Of a DNA stretch of 64,000 nucleotides, positions 48,877 to 61,021 are shown piece by piece; within the stretch, counting starts at the first letter, position 1, and each line of letters begins with the position of its first letter. The notes beneath the pieces are model-generated. The model saw only the letters and a program-made list of their open reading frames with translations. It was not told the origin of the DNA and did no database searches. The translations under genes and the position numbers were made by a program. The DNA comes from Himantopus leucocephalus (taxonomy: Eukaryota; Chordata; Aves; Charadriiformes; Recurvirostridae): NCBI GenBank assembly GCA_003993805.1, contig RSEF01000001.1, positions 145,310,442-145,374,441 on the forward strand, given 5' to 3'.

Positions 48877-49139
48877 GAACCTATCTTACAAGAGGAGGCT
48901 AGAAGACTTCAGCTTCAGTCTTACAAAAGGAAGGCTGAGGGATTATATCAGTGCCTCCTCTAAATTCGTCATGGAGATAAAAACCAAAAACAAAGGCAGG
49001 CTATTGAAGTTGGTTCAACGATAAATGGTTATAAACCGGTCAAAATTAATTTAGGCCAGAAATTAGAAGCCCCCTAAGTTTTAGAGTAGTGAAGTCCTGG
49101 AAAGTCTTCAAAGCAACTCAGAAGACTTCCTACATTGTT
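48877..49139 (+). mobile_element. Old CR1-type LINE fragment
   Basis: Diverged but collinear with an old amniote CR1 consensus: CTATCTTACAAGAGGAGGCT, CAGTCTTACAAAAGGAAGGC-TGAGG, TTATATCAGTGCCTCCTCTA-AATTCGTCATGGAGAT, AATGGTTATAAACCGG, TTTAGGCCAGAAATTAGAAG, AGAGTAGTGAAGTCCTGGAA. It represents the end of ORF2. Several indels break the frame. Its divergence is similar to that of the 35.1-35.6 kb copy. Confidence 0.75.
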
Positions 49140-49707
49140 GCTATTTCCCTTGAAGTCATCTCCTGGCCAGGTATGGCCAACCCTTCCACTGGCAGAGTTA
49201 AAACCCTGACCCATGCATGACTTAATCCATCACCAGAGCAGAAGAAGATACCTTGCTGTCTTCAAAAAGAAGGATTTTCTTCCAAGAGGAAAAAAGCGTG
49301 TTTATGAATGGCTGGGCCGGCCAGAGAATATGGCACCCCTCAGTTGTGTTTGGTACCTTGCTGCTCCAAGCCTGCAGCTGTGTCGGGGCACCTTGCTCGC
49401 ACACCTCTGCCCCAGACCTGTGTGGTTTGCCTGCAAGAGGCACAGGTTTGCTCCCCGCATGCACCCCATGCTTGGCTCCACTCACTTGGAGCAGAGAGAA
49501 ACCAACCATTCAACCTGCAAAGACGCCTTCTCCAACCAACTCTCGTCATTCAAAAACACGATCTTACCCTTGGAACAAAATCCCAAATTCCTCGCAAGCC
49601 AAAGCATGCTCATGGAGACACAGGATATGCTTCAGTGCAAATGGTGAAGGAGACACCCTAGCGATTTCCCTGGGACCCTGTTATCCAGCGAAAATCTGCT
49701 CAGCTCA
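49140..49707. other. Non-coding sequence with overlapping ORFs
   Basis: Four frames stay open for 95-153 codons (for example 49213-49647 and 49253-49714, both plus), in different frames over the same bases. No known domain is visible. GC-richness explains the open frames. Confidence 0.45.
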
Positions 49708-49971
49708 TCACTAAATCCACAGAAGCGGCTGGGCAGGTNTCACTAAATCCACAGAAGTGGCTGGGCAGGTATGCGGGCAACACCAACCCCCAGCGGGATT
49801 TGACCCTTTTGACACCAAGATACAGCAGGCAAGCCACCTTTCATTCTCGTCATTTAAAATGAGGGCTGCANTATGCGGGCAACACCGACCCCCAGCGGGA
49901 TTTGACCCTTTTGACGCCAAGATACAGCAGGCAAGCCACCTTTCATTCTCCCCATTTAAAATGAGGGCTGC
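49708..49971 (+). repeat. Two consecutive direct duplications at single-N junctions (31 bp and 100 bp)
   Basis: First pair: 49708-49738 and 49740-49770 around the N at 49739, with one C/T difference. Second pair: 49770-49869 and 49872-49971 around the N at 49871, with about four differences (including CTCGTC against CTCCCC). Two junctions only 132 bp apart suggest a tiny contig wedged between larger ones. Higher divergence than the other duplications may reflect haplotypes or read errors. Confidence 0.85.
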
Positions 49972-50235
49972 GTGCTTTCTCTGGAGGGACCAAAGTCGAC
50001 GCTAAGCCTCGCTGGCTCCACAGCACCCGCGCAGGCAGCTCCCACGACGGCCCCGGCGCCTTGTCCTGCCCCTCTCCTTTCAGCAATGTGCTGGCGGCAG
50101 CTTTACTTTTGTTTCGCCGGCTGATCCCCCCATCTGCGCGGCGGCTGGGCCCATTCAGCAGCCGTGTGCCCGTCTCCCGCTGCTCCCGGCCCCGGCCCCA
50201 GCATGGCCATTGTCTCTGGAAAAGCGGTCAGACTC
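49972..50235. promoter_or_regulatory. CpG-island-like segment, possible promoter
   Basis: By eye more than 20 CpG in about 260 bp at roughly 65% GC, the densest CpG cluster in the window. It contains GCGCGGCGGCTGGGCC, CCCGCGCAGG (NRF1-like half) and CCCGGCCCCGGCCCC. On the plus strand an ATG in good context (GCATGG, 50203) opens a frame MAIVSGKAVRLPKQKSPEL followed by a donor-like GTAAAT, and the frame continues to 50376. I do not recognise the peptide. It could be a promoter with a first exon, an orphan CpG island or a GC-rich remnant. Confidence 0.35.
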
Positions 50236-51142
50236 CCCAAACAAAAGTCCCCAGAGCTGGTAAATCCTTCTGACATCAGCCCTGCAGCAAAGGCAGCTGA
50301 ACTTGGACTTTCCCCCCACAGCCACGCTCTTTGGGACTCATTCAGCGTTGCTGACCTCGCATCAAAAAAGCACTGAAACAAAGAGCATCCTCACTCCCAC
50401 ATATGCTTAAACGGCTCTCCCAATCCATGCTGGGACCCATCAAGAAGCTGGTGGAGCTCGAAAGCTGTCGAGCCCTTCTGGGCTGCCTCAGGAAAGGCCC
50501 TAATACTGGCCAGGGGTTACACTCCCCGTGCACCAGATGATCCCCACGTAGGAGAATTTCTGCAGTGATTCCACAGTACCTTTACAACTGCGTACACCAG
50601 ACACAAGAGGCACTGCACCCTGCGCATCCAGATGCACACCCTTAAGCCACAACAGCCGAAATCTGATCTACAGCATCCCTGCGTTCTCTGCAACCATGGA
50701 TCAAAGCACAGCCACACAGTCTCAGTATGCTCATCCTTCACTTCTCATCAATATGGAAACATGATGGAAGACAGGGGTCTCATTTGCAGATTGCAGTTCT
50801 TTTTCAAGGATAAAAAGAGAAAACAAAAGTGTAGAGAAAGGAGAGATTAAAAGTTTTGACTGTCCAAAGGGATCTGGTCTTCACTTGAGCAGAGAAGAGA
50901 AAAGCACTGAAAAAAAGATGCAGGAAAGACTTATTCTGTATTACAGACACCTACTTGGACTTTTTCTGTTCTTGACTGGGAATTTTTGTTAACTTCCACT
51001 GTGATGTGATGTAGGGTGCCTACTCATACAGGACCTACTGTGCCAGTCATGTACAAATATATAATGATCACCTTGCTGCTGATATGGGATTGAAAATTGA
51101 GGAAAAGAATGAATTTTACAGTGAGAAACAAGAGTTTCCGGC
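50236..51142. other. Non-coding sequence, nothing recognised
   Basis: Directly downstream of the CpG-rich block. No clear exon or repeat. ORFs of up to 75 codons on either strand carry no motif. Confidence 0.45.
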
Positions 51143-51232
51143 CAAAATGAGATAAGCATTAGTTCACAGTGTGGATAGTAATAGCACCTACCCTTACACG
51201 GAAATGCATAATAGACATCTACATGTACAGCA
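51143..51232 (+). mobile_element. MIR-like SINE fragment
   Basis: Contains AAAATGAGATAA followed, after about 20 unmatched bases, by GGATAGTAATAGCACCTACC and then ACATGTACAGCACAATT. These match the MIR 3' region (AAAATGGGGATAATAATAGT, ACCTACC, ATACATGTAAAGCGCTT). The insertion and divergence lower confidence. A weak upstream-type MIR word also appears at about 51293-51312. Confidence 0.45.
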
Positions 51233-52085
51233 CAATTTTGATGGAGAGAGACATTAGACTAAATCTCTCCCATCAAAAGTTTCCCACATGGCTCAGGACA
51301 AGTCATTTATCTCGGCCGCATACATACCCCTCCCCATCTCCCGGGTCCTCTGAGAGAAAAAAGACCTTAAGAGCAGCGACATACTTGAAGGCTACAGCAT
51401 CGAGAGCCATGGGAAGCACCTGGACTGTGTACAGAGCAGGTGAAGGCCCCAGCACAAGGCAAGCCTCTCCTCACGCTGTGCTGGTGAAGCCTGGCCAGAA
51501 GCCTGAGGAGCTGAGCTGGCTTCCTCTTAGCTGCATCACCCTGCGCCATTTAAGCTCACCAGAGATACGGATCACTCACGGGTCTCAGAAAGAAGACAAG
51601 TCCCGAGGACCACCCACAGCTAGAGACATTTAATTAGCACTTAACCAAACTATCAGATTTACTAAAATCATTTCCACCCAGAGCCTCGGGACTCTGAAAT
51701 ACTCTCAAACTCCCTTTCTGCAACAGGTCTGTAAGATCTCCCATGACCACTAACACAGTCACCCAGGAACAACTCTGTGGTGCCTCTGCCATCGAAGGTC
51801 ACCAGCCCTGTTACTGCTGGAGGAGGGACCTGTGGAAGACCCGAGCTCCCCTTTCTCCTGCAGACACAGCCTCACTTCTCATTTCAAACTGCCTATGGTG
51901 GCTGAGGAGCTTCTCTATATATTTTTCCACTATGTGCACTTCACGATTGATGGCAAAGGCATGAGACAAATGAGGTTCTGAAGAGCCCAAGGATCCACTT
52001 TTCCATGTAATACATCAAAAACACAATAAAATCTGAGCATCTTTAAGTGAAAAAGTAGTCACTAGCCTGGGTTTTAAAGAAGAAT

Positions 52086-52101
52086 AAAGAAAGAAAGAAA
52101 G
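52086..52101 (+). repeat. (AAAG)4 microsatellite
   Basis: Four AAAG units. A short simple repeat with no apparent function. Confidence 0.85.
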
Positions 52102-52749
52102 AGGAGATTCATTAAATCAGACACATTCAAAACTAGCAAAGATCAAGACTGCCAAGTTTGCATTACGCAGTTCAGTTTGGTTTACTTAGATCCTATCATC
52201 TCCCACCATAGTCATTGAGATCGTGATGATACTATTCAGCCACATTTATGAAGCTGTGATTGAGACCTAGGTAATATTCTCCAAATTAGGAGAAAAAAAA
52301 ATAAATTACAAAAGCCCTCATGGGCTCACTAACCCTTCCCAGCCAAGTACGCCAGTCACAAAAAGCCTTTCCAAGCTGGTGACAGTAATAACTTGAGAAT
52401 TCCAAGTACTTCATATTTACAAAGTGACAGCTTTCAAAAAAGAAACTTAGAGCCCTCCAGGGGTAGAGAACAGCCTGGAATATTTCCTCAATTAGCAAAT
52501 TTAGCTTTTCTTTGACTTCCTCCTGATGCGGCCAATGTAAACTTTCCTATTTTCTGCTATTATTTCTCTTGGAGAGCATCATGCCTTACAACAGAAACAT
52601 GAAATCCCACGGTTCCAGTTGCCATTGTGTTTGGCATCTTTTTTGCCAGGGGTATTTTTGCCATCGTAACATGGAGCTTCCTACAAAATGGTGGCTTTGG
52701 GTCATTAGTATGGCAAGCATTTTTTTTTTATTTATTTTATAGACAGTTC

Positions 52750-52920
52750 ACCTTCAGGTTTCTTGGGATTTTAATGCTGTTCAAAGGCTTCAAAGAATAT
52801 TAGCACTTTCAGCATTACTTACTTGTGTGATTTGTTTTCATCCTCCATAAAGATGAGAGAGGACTTTGAGTGTTTTCTCTCTGTGTCTGACAAATGTTAA
52901 CAATGGGTATTTGCATAAGA
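52750..52920. promoter_or_regulatory. Candidate non-coding element with SOX and octamer-like sites
   Basis: AACAATGG (52899-52906) is followed two bases later by ATTTGCAT (52909-52916), a perfect POU octamer. Two TTCAAAG words (TCF/LEF-like) lie near 52780-52795. The relative orientation of the SOX and octamer words is not that of the classical SOX-OCT composite. The stretch is ORF-free and AT-rich. Based on motifs only. Confidence 0.15.
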
Positions 52921-55900
52921 AAGGCTCATGATTTATATTTTGATTTTCGATCTATAGTCAAGATAAGCCTAACCAGAGATCATTTGGGGAAGATAAACAT
53001 TTATCCCATTTTTCTTTTGACAAGCTGAAAAACGCAAAAGTTCAGAATATATTAAAAGGAAGGATGCAGCCTTCCCACACTAAATTTATAGACTATATTA
53101 TCAGAGCTGGCCTTCGTATTTCCTCCCCTCCTCCCCTGTTCTGCACAGAAAATCTGTAGAGCAAGGACCTTGTGCTCAAGATTTTTTTTTAAAGCTCTCA
53201 GCACTTGGTGGTGGTGTCTGAATAATTAATCATACTACATTTGTATATGGTTATGCATGCAGAACTATTTGTACCAGAAAATAACAATATGGACACGCAT
53301 AGAAACCATAGACACACTTTTGAGAGATCGCCTAGGTAATGGTGGCAGAAACACAGTTTATGTGTTCAGTGTTGTCATTTTATAACGAGTAAATATCTTA
53401 GCACTCAAAACCCTTTATGTGACTGTAGTATTATATGACTGGTACCATAAACCCTACGAAGAGTTCAGACCCACAAGAAAAAAAAACACATTACAGGCAG
53501 GATGATATCTTTTTTTTTCTCCAACCTTTCCCCTGAAAAAAATAATTTCGCAAGTCTTTTCCACCTATTTCATTTAAGAGATGTTCTCAGCAGATAAGGT
53601 TAGCACAGCACATATGTCCCTCTCCAAATCCTCACACATCTTCCTAACTAATAATACCTGAGATTCAGCTGGCTGGTCATGCCCAGCATTCATTCTGCAC
53701 GGCTTACTGATCTTTGTGGAAACCACAGCTTCAAAGTCATTGTTCCTTATGGTGTTTTTTAGCTGCTACAGCATTTTTCCTGTGCCCACATCCTTTACCT
53801 ACAGGGCTTTTCCTAGCAATTATGATTTATGCTGCGCTGTTGCACAGCATTTTTATCTAACTGTGGGATTTTGCCCTACCTCATTCCAAACGCTCAATTC
53901 CTACCTTCATCAGTTATAACCAGTGTGCTGGCATCGCACCCAGCTCTTCATCTGACAGCCAAACTACTTACTCACTCGAGCTGGCACACACTGCTCCCAG
54001 GGCCTGCACCGTCTTTAGGATATAAACAGCCCTTCATTGGAGCATCCCTTATTGCTCCTCTTCCCTTTATCCCGGCACCCCAGCATGAAGCTCATACTTG
54101 AGCTCTATTCCCTTGGGCATAGTGTTAAAAATTCACTTTCTGTCACCTTCCCTATGTGCCACAGTGGTCGTATCAAGGTTGCCTAGTAGGGCATGCCCCA
54201 GCAAGTCTCAGGGGACATGCATGAGATCTGCTGGAGCGATCTGTGGCTCCCATCCAGCCTGCGTGCTCTGGCTCCTTGGCACAGCAGAGAACAGGAAAGG
54301 ACGGTGCATGCTCTGGTCATGCCCCAGCGTGGAGTTTGGACACAGCTGTGGCACACACCCAGGCACAGATGCTGGGAAACTCTCCTGGGTTCAGCAGCGC
54401 GGGCATCGCATCAGACAAAGGCTGTCATGGCATTTCATAGCTACTCTGCTTGAAAACACGAGGCACTGAAGATTATTAAATGCCTCTGAAATACATGCCA
54501 CCAAGCGTGGCATTCCTTACTGGCTGCCAGGACAAACAAAACCAAGTCATTACATCTATATCCCCCAAGAGTGTTAGACATTGGCAAAGGGTGATGCTGG
54601 GGAAGGGGAGGAGGGGCTGGAGATGCAGACAGGAGGGAGGGGAGAAGTTTTTCCTTACATACAGAAATAAAAGTGAAGTCTCAACCAGAGCTTGTGATGC
54701 TGTCCTTTCTGTGACCTTCTCCAGCCTGTGTTTACCAAGAGCATTGCGGAAATCACTCCAATTACTACACACTCCAGTAGAAGGTTTTCACTGGCATATA
54801 AGCATGTGTGTGCCAGAGATGCCAGAGTCACAGCTTTCCAGACTAATGTAGTTCTCAAATGTGCACATCACTGCCGATAAGGGGATGAGCAGTGGGGGAG
54901 GTAAAACACAAGTTCTCACAACGCAGCTCTTGAGTTCTTCAGCCTGAAAAAAATGCAGTCTGTCTGGGGGCACGCTCCAGCAGAGCTTGAGTGTTTCGGC
55001 CGCTCTTCCTGCCCCCCGTCTCCGTTCCCCTCTCTTGCTGTGACTTTGAATGCTCTTGCTTGCTCTGCGTTTGAACGACTCTCTTCTCCCTTCCCCAGCC
55101 AGCAAAGCACAATCCACTGGTACCCTCTTGTTTTACAGCGCCCACCAGGTTTTGCCTGTATCACGCACTGGAAGAACGGCTGTTGCCTCCTCTCACCCTC
55201 TTGCCAAGCTATGCCTTTTGCTTTCCCTTTTGCTGAGCATTTGCAAGTTGGAGGACCCCCCTGCAAGCTACCTAAGTGTTAAGTGCTGTGGGCTCCGGGG
55301 AGCCGTGACCCTGCAGAGCAGCAGACATCCTGCTCTGTACCTGCTCTGACTACCATGGAGGTGGGTGGATTCTTCCAGCACTCTCTAAAAGGTTGACAAC
55401 AAACGTGGGAAGAGATAAGGGATCAAATTAAGTTCTTAAGTGGACTGTTAAATTAATTGGGTTACAACACAGGAGAAAAGAAAGCCAAAGGCAAATGAAA
55501 AAATAACCTTAACTCTACTTGAGCATGATGCTCCAGAATGGACAAAGAGATTTGGAGAATCTGCAAAGGTACAAACATGTGAGAGGGAGTGAGGTGCAGG
55601 AACCAACCTTCTAGATGCCCCTTAATGGCTCCTTATACTTATTATTTGGCTCCCTAGCAAAAAAAAAAAACCAAAACCCAACAAAAAAAAAAAAACAAAC
55701 AGACTGTTTAGTGGGATTTCATCTTTTCATTTCTATAAGAGTAATTGTTATTAATGCTGGGGAATTTCTTCATATGAGGACTTTATCCTCAAGCAGAGGC
55801 ATCTTTGAAAGAAAAACTCCTCACCTATGAAGGTAGGATGAGATTTAGTAAAAAACTATTAGATACAGATCATGTTTCCAGAAAGTATAGCTGGCTATTA

Positions 55901-57544
55901 CTTAACTATTTAGGAGATACGCAGAGTCAGAGAACTAAAAATTTATGATGTTTTTATACAGGTGGCTGTGAACAAGTAACATCTTGCAAGCCTTAGAAAA
56001 TTCTTTCTCCGTTTATACAAGCAAGTTTCTAAAAGAGCAGCTTCATACACTTATTTTTTGGAAACTTGAAAACGAGGGCCAGATTCAACCCATTCAGTTT
56101 TATCAACCTATTGCAGGTATCTCACAGGAGTCCACCAGAGACCTGAACCTCTGCCTCTGTTCCAGTGGTGGTGTGAGGGGGAGTCCGATGATGGAGCCCA
56201 GGGTGACCTCCTTCTTCATCTGGGCTCTGCAAGGAAGCGTTACAAGTCAGGTCAGATCAACACCAGGTCCAAGTCTGCAAAGACCTATTTGAGTAATCAG
56301 CCTCGGTAAAGGTAGCGAATGCAACAGCTCCACTGAAAGCAAACAGCTGTCCTCCGGGTGAATATCCCACATAACCTGAGCAAGCGTGGCAGGATTTAGC
56401 CAAATATGAGCATCATTATTAAATCCTATTTACGTAAATATTACATATTACTTGCATAAACCTTTGCAACAACAGGCCTCTGGTTATTAGAACCTCTCCC
56501 TGTGCAGCCTACCCCCTGCAATAAACTTGGAAAAAATTCGTTTTAATGCAGCACTATATGAACTGCCTAGGCCTTCCTCCAGGAGGTACTTCACATGTCA
56601 GAGCACTTCATATACTTGTTACCAACAAGCACAGGCCCTTTTAGCACAAGAAAAATACTTTGGCAATAAAGAAAGCAACAGGCAGCAGCTACAGACACTA
56701 TTATTTAAATAACAGTGACTTTAGAGTCACCTTTTGAAAGGTAAAATAAATAAATCCTCACTGCAAAGCCAACACAGCAAAGCATTCTGGGCCTTCCTAT
56801 CTGCAACACCGGAGCAAGACTTGAGTAATTTTGGGGCTCTGGCAAAGGAAGTTGCTGATAGATACGAAAGGCCACCAGACAAAAAATGAAAGTAGTTAGT
56901 GCATGAACTAGCAACAGAGGGAAAATGTGGGGATTTATTTGACAACTCTTTCTACAACACCCCAACAATCTGATAAGTGGTTGGGACTTTCCTCTGGAAA
57001 AAAAAAAAAAAAGGAGTTGAGTATGGCTTATTTTTTAAGGATAATGAGAAACTAAATCTCTTTTCCTCGATACTGCCAAAAGCCCTGCTATGAAAAAAAA
57101 ATGCAGAAAAGCAGCAGCTATCTGTGCAGCGCTGCAAAGACTCACTCACTCACTCAGTGAATTTAAAAACTCTAAGCTTGTTTTCGCAAGGATCCTGCAG
57201 GGATTAGTCCGTATGTTGTAGGAAAGGTGGTCACACTTTTTCTTGGAAACCAACTGGTCAGCTCCCCTTTTATGGCTACGGCTGCAGCGAGAGGAACAAC
57301 ACACCATGGCCAAATATGGAGCCAGGCTGAAGTTGCTGAAAACATTTCTTTCGTTGGACCCCAGCCACTGATTCTGCTTTTTTATTGCATGTTGCGTTCA
57401 GCTAGCCCAGATGTAATAAAGGCATCGAGATGCAGGAACACCCGTGCCTTCCCTTCAAAATATTTCCTCTGGAAGTACTGCACAGCCTAATTAAATAATG
57501 ACATTTGCAACAGGAATGATAACGCAAAAATTAGACCAGCATTT

Positions 57545-57945
57545 CAGCTTACATCGCACCCCTCCTTGACAAGCAGCCCGAAGCAGCTGACAGTATGCAG
57601 AACATCACGCTGTGCTAGAAGACCTGATGCGCTCAGAAAAATAAACCCCATCCTCGGTTTGTGCTGCGGTGGAAGAAAGGGGCAAGGAGCTTTCCCGGGA
57701 GTCCCCGGACAAAGGGTTCCATCACCTGAACCTGCGCAGCGGCGTGCTGAGCCACCTGCCCGCCTTCCAAAGGCGAAGCGCCTGGCAGCCTGTGTATTTA
57801 AAGGCAACAGTGCTGCTGAGAAATAAACGCAAAGCAGACCACCGAGACATCGTTCGGCTCCTGCTCTGTGCGGCTCAGCGCTAGTCCCCAGCCGCAGGCT
57901 GAGCGCTGGGGTTCGGCTGGGGCGACGAGGGGGGACGCAGCACTG
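57545..57945. promoter_or_regulatory. CpG-rich block with TATA-like box, possible promoter
   Basis: By eye about 25 CpG in 400 bp at GC near 58%. A TATA-like TATTTAAAG lies at 57795-57803, with GC-rich sequence on both sides. Frames open on both strands (86 and 87 codons) reflect composition and have no recognisable domain. Weaker than the 50 kb block in GC but longer. Promoter activity and direction are unknown. Confidence 0.3.
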
Positions 57946-59553
57946 ATGGGCAGCAGGTACATAAGAGGACTACTGGAAATGCACTCGGCCAAACTCACCA
58001 GGCACACTGGGGAAACCATTCAACGGTGAATTATATGAAGCCCTGGAAGCAAAAGGCAGCGACCAACAGCAGCCGGGCTCATCCACAGGTAACTTGGCCT
58101 ATAGGTATAATACCTGTCACCATTCCTTCACTTCTATAATCAGCCTGGGGAAGGAAATTAAAAGCAAACAAGGAGACACAATAGCAATGTATCTTCATCA
58201 AACAAGAAGAAGCCAGGGAGAGCAAGAGGCCACAAACACACAGTTGCTTTTCCCTGGCCCTGCTTCTCAAAGACGCCGTTTTGTCCCTCTCCATCCCCGC
58301 CTCTGCTCTGCCTTGAGCTGGCACAAACATTTTCTCAGCTCTGCGGTGAGCCGGACCAAGGGAACTAATCCAGGCTGAAACTAATCTAGCAAAAATGAAT
58401 TACAGCACAGGGGCAGGAATGCGTGGCCGGGGCAGTGGGAAGGGCAAAATCAGCTCCCTCAGCAGCTGTAGCCCCGGGGGTCATCTTGAACCGGCTGCGA
58501 AGGATGGTGTTAGAGTCTGTACCTGCGAGTGCAGCTCCTACCATAGCAGGAAAAACAGTTCGTGTGGCCACAGGCACGCAGGGACTTTAAGCTCAGCGGC
58601 TCAGAAGCTTGCTAGCAGTAGAGACGAGAAAGCACAGAGCTCAGCACACGCAGCAGAGCCTGCTTGACAAGGTGGGTAAATACTCAAGCAGTTAACGCAG
58701 TGCTGATGCAGCTACACAGTTAGCTGTGATTTAATGCCAGCTCCGGTGCGTTTGCATCCATCATAGTCGCCACAGAGAATTAAGCACTGCAAGTATAGGT
58801 CAAGAAGTACAGCTGGCCCCGTTTCTTCACATTCAAATTGATGTTCCAAATGCAAAAAGCAGCAGGAATTTTAACATCGGGTTTTTTCCATTTCTGCCAT
58901 TTGTAAATGGCCTTAAGAACATCGAAAGGACCACTGCCTACCCAAAATCAGTCACAACAAATTATTTCCTTGTATTAGCCTTTGATCTCCCTCTCCAGGC
59001 AACTCCGATTTAAAACAGCATTCATTTGTGGTATAACTGTGTTGGCTACCAAAGAGTTACAGCAGAGATGAGTTAGACCCACCCGTAATTAAACATTGCA
59101 TTGTCTCCTTCACTCTGCAGCCTCTCTGCCTGTGCCCAGCTCAGCTCTAAGCCGCTGCATTGCTTTCACCAAACCTGAGGCTGAACTCCTTGCTGGCAGA
59201 AACCAGAGCAAACTGGGGGCTGTTAATGAGTGCTGACTCGCAATGGTTTCTCAGGAGCCATTACGCTGCCAAGGCAGATCCAAGCGCAGCGCTCTTCAGC
59301 CGCTGGAACGCACTATCCCTCGCCTTGACATGCTTCTTGTACCCGGGAGAGCCAGGAGGAGCTGGCATCAAGCTGGGCTGGCTCCATACCAGCCAAAAAT
59401 ACCCCGGAGCTAATATTCAGTTGCCCTGATAAGGGTGCATTTAAGACCCCTATGTGCTCCTCTTGCAGTTCAAAGTGACCTCAGCAAGAGAAGGTCACAG
59501 CAGTAAAAGTCATCGTCATCCTTGTCATCCTTGACAAAGGACGGGGGGGAAAA
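57946..59553. other. Non-coding sequence, nothing recognised
   Basis: GC is still slightly raised with scattered CpG at 58410-58640. ORFs of up to 94 codons have no domain. No repeats recognised. Confidence 0.5.
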
Positions 59554-59577
59554 GGGGGGGGGGGGGGGGGGGGGGNG
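59554..59577 (+). repeat. G homopolymer (G22) ending at an N
   Basis: Twenty-two G (59554-59575), an N, then another G, preceded by a further G7 run at 59543-59549. This probably marks a sequencing dropout in a G-quadruplex-prone run. The true length and any sequence lost at the N are unknown. Confidence 0.9.
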
Positions 59578-61021
59578 AGAAGGAAGAAAGAAAGAGAATA
59601 AAGAGAATTAGAAAAATGAATTTTCTGGTAATTAGTTTGCAACATAGTGAAAGTAAATGGTAGTTAATCCTAAATTAAATGCCACAGAGTAGACAGGAAT
59701 AAAAAGAGACTGAGAAAGACAGGCAAACACACAAATGTTTGCAGTTATCTCAAAGGTGTACCAGGCTCTCTCTGCAGAGTCTCTATGGAAGTAGCAAACA
59801 CTTATGCCATGCCAGGGGTGGATGCCATGTTCCTGATATCTCAGAGGAGTGTTCTATTCTGCTATCAATTACACCGCCAGAAACTTCGAGTAACTCCCTT
59901 TAGAGCCGTGAAAATGAGATCAAAACCAAGCCCAAGGTCCCTGCTCCACAAAGCTTGCTGTGTGCTGTTGACAGTTAAAAGATGAGCAAAGACATCAAAC
60001 CTCAGGCAAAGAGGGAAAAATAAAGGTGACCAAACAGCAGGAATAGGGGGTGGGGGAGAAGAGACACTCTTAGGAAAGCAATTATAGCTTCTCTTTCATG
60101 TTGCTTTCTTTATGCTTAGTGGAGACCAAGGGTGTTTTGCTTTCAAAAGCCAGGTGTGGCAGTAAGAATGGAGAGAATCTGAGCAGAGATTAATGGGAGT
60201 TTCAGAGACAAAAGGAATTAACCGACTTTCCTCTAAAAGCTTTTAATGATATTCAGTCCAGGCTGGTTTCCTGACTTCCCAGGGTTGATACCAGTCTTTG
60301 GCTGGCAGGAAAGCCTGTGGGTGCTGTCCTACCCTGTCACACAGATGAGACTCTTCTTTCAGTGAAAGAGCACACAAAGGATACTACACAAAGGGAACTG
60401 GCATCACCATGCCTCGTTCTTCAAAAAATCTTCTAAACCTGAAAAATAAACCTAGGGGGTTGATATGTACTTCCATTTCGAACTGGGCAGTCTCCTTTGG
60501 CAGTTACAAACTCTCCTAACCCCAACCAGCAGAGCCCTGCTCTGCCCATCAATAAAAATCAAAGAGCCTGTGTGCACCCACGACTCGGATACACGACAGA
60601 AAATCGGTGCAAAATTCACCTTGCATATGCACACGTACACACATTTGCATGTACGCATCCACGTGCGTGTCTGTGTGTGTTCAAATTTCATTTTGGACAA
60701 CACCTTAACACTTCAGGCTGAACGGTAAAACAGTCAAAATCAGAAACTGCCAATCACTGGCATTAACTTAGAAATGCAAAATATGCCAGACACCGTAAGT
60801 GCTGGATTATGGTGCTGGGACTTCACTGGCTATCAGAAATCGTGCAGGAATGGGCCAAAAATCCTCTGCAACGAGTAGGGAGTGGAGCCAGTGGGGAAGG
60901 CAGCCACTAGCTTTTGCTGGTAGCAGCGACACTCTCCTTCCAGTCCATTTTCAGGCAACCAGGAACTCACCCGTGAGGGCTCTTTGCAAAGTGGCACTGC
61001 ATAAATGCAAACACACCTTAC
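59578..61021. other. Non-coding sequence, nothing recognised apart from a purine-pyrimidine alternation
   Basis: ORFs of up to 87 codons with no domain, apart from the start of a 156-codon frame (60799-61269) that runs through the CR1 tail and so is not credible. A largely alternating purine-pyrimidine segment lies at 60622-60680. Confidence 0.5.
60622..60680. repeat. Alternating purine-pyrimidine stretch (Z-DNA-prone)
   Basis: Mostly alternating CA/TG/CG steps, including GCATATGCACACGTACACAC, GCATGTACGCAT and CACGTGCGTGT followed by TGTGTGTGT. It includes the palindromic E-box CACGTG at 60660-60665. The alternation is broken at a few positions. Confidence 0.55.

Larger units (their letters stand above)
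51233..57544. other. Non-coding sequence, nothing recognised apart from minor features
   Basis: About 6.3 kb without a supportable gene. ORFs reach 154 codons (51169-51633 plus) and 116-123 codons (near 54.1-55.3 kb) on both strands with no known domain. The part at 52500-53600 is AT-rich and ORF-free and includes an octamer-like cluster. A-rich runs lie at 55661-55695 and 57000-57012. Confidence 0.5.
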
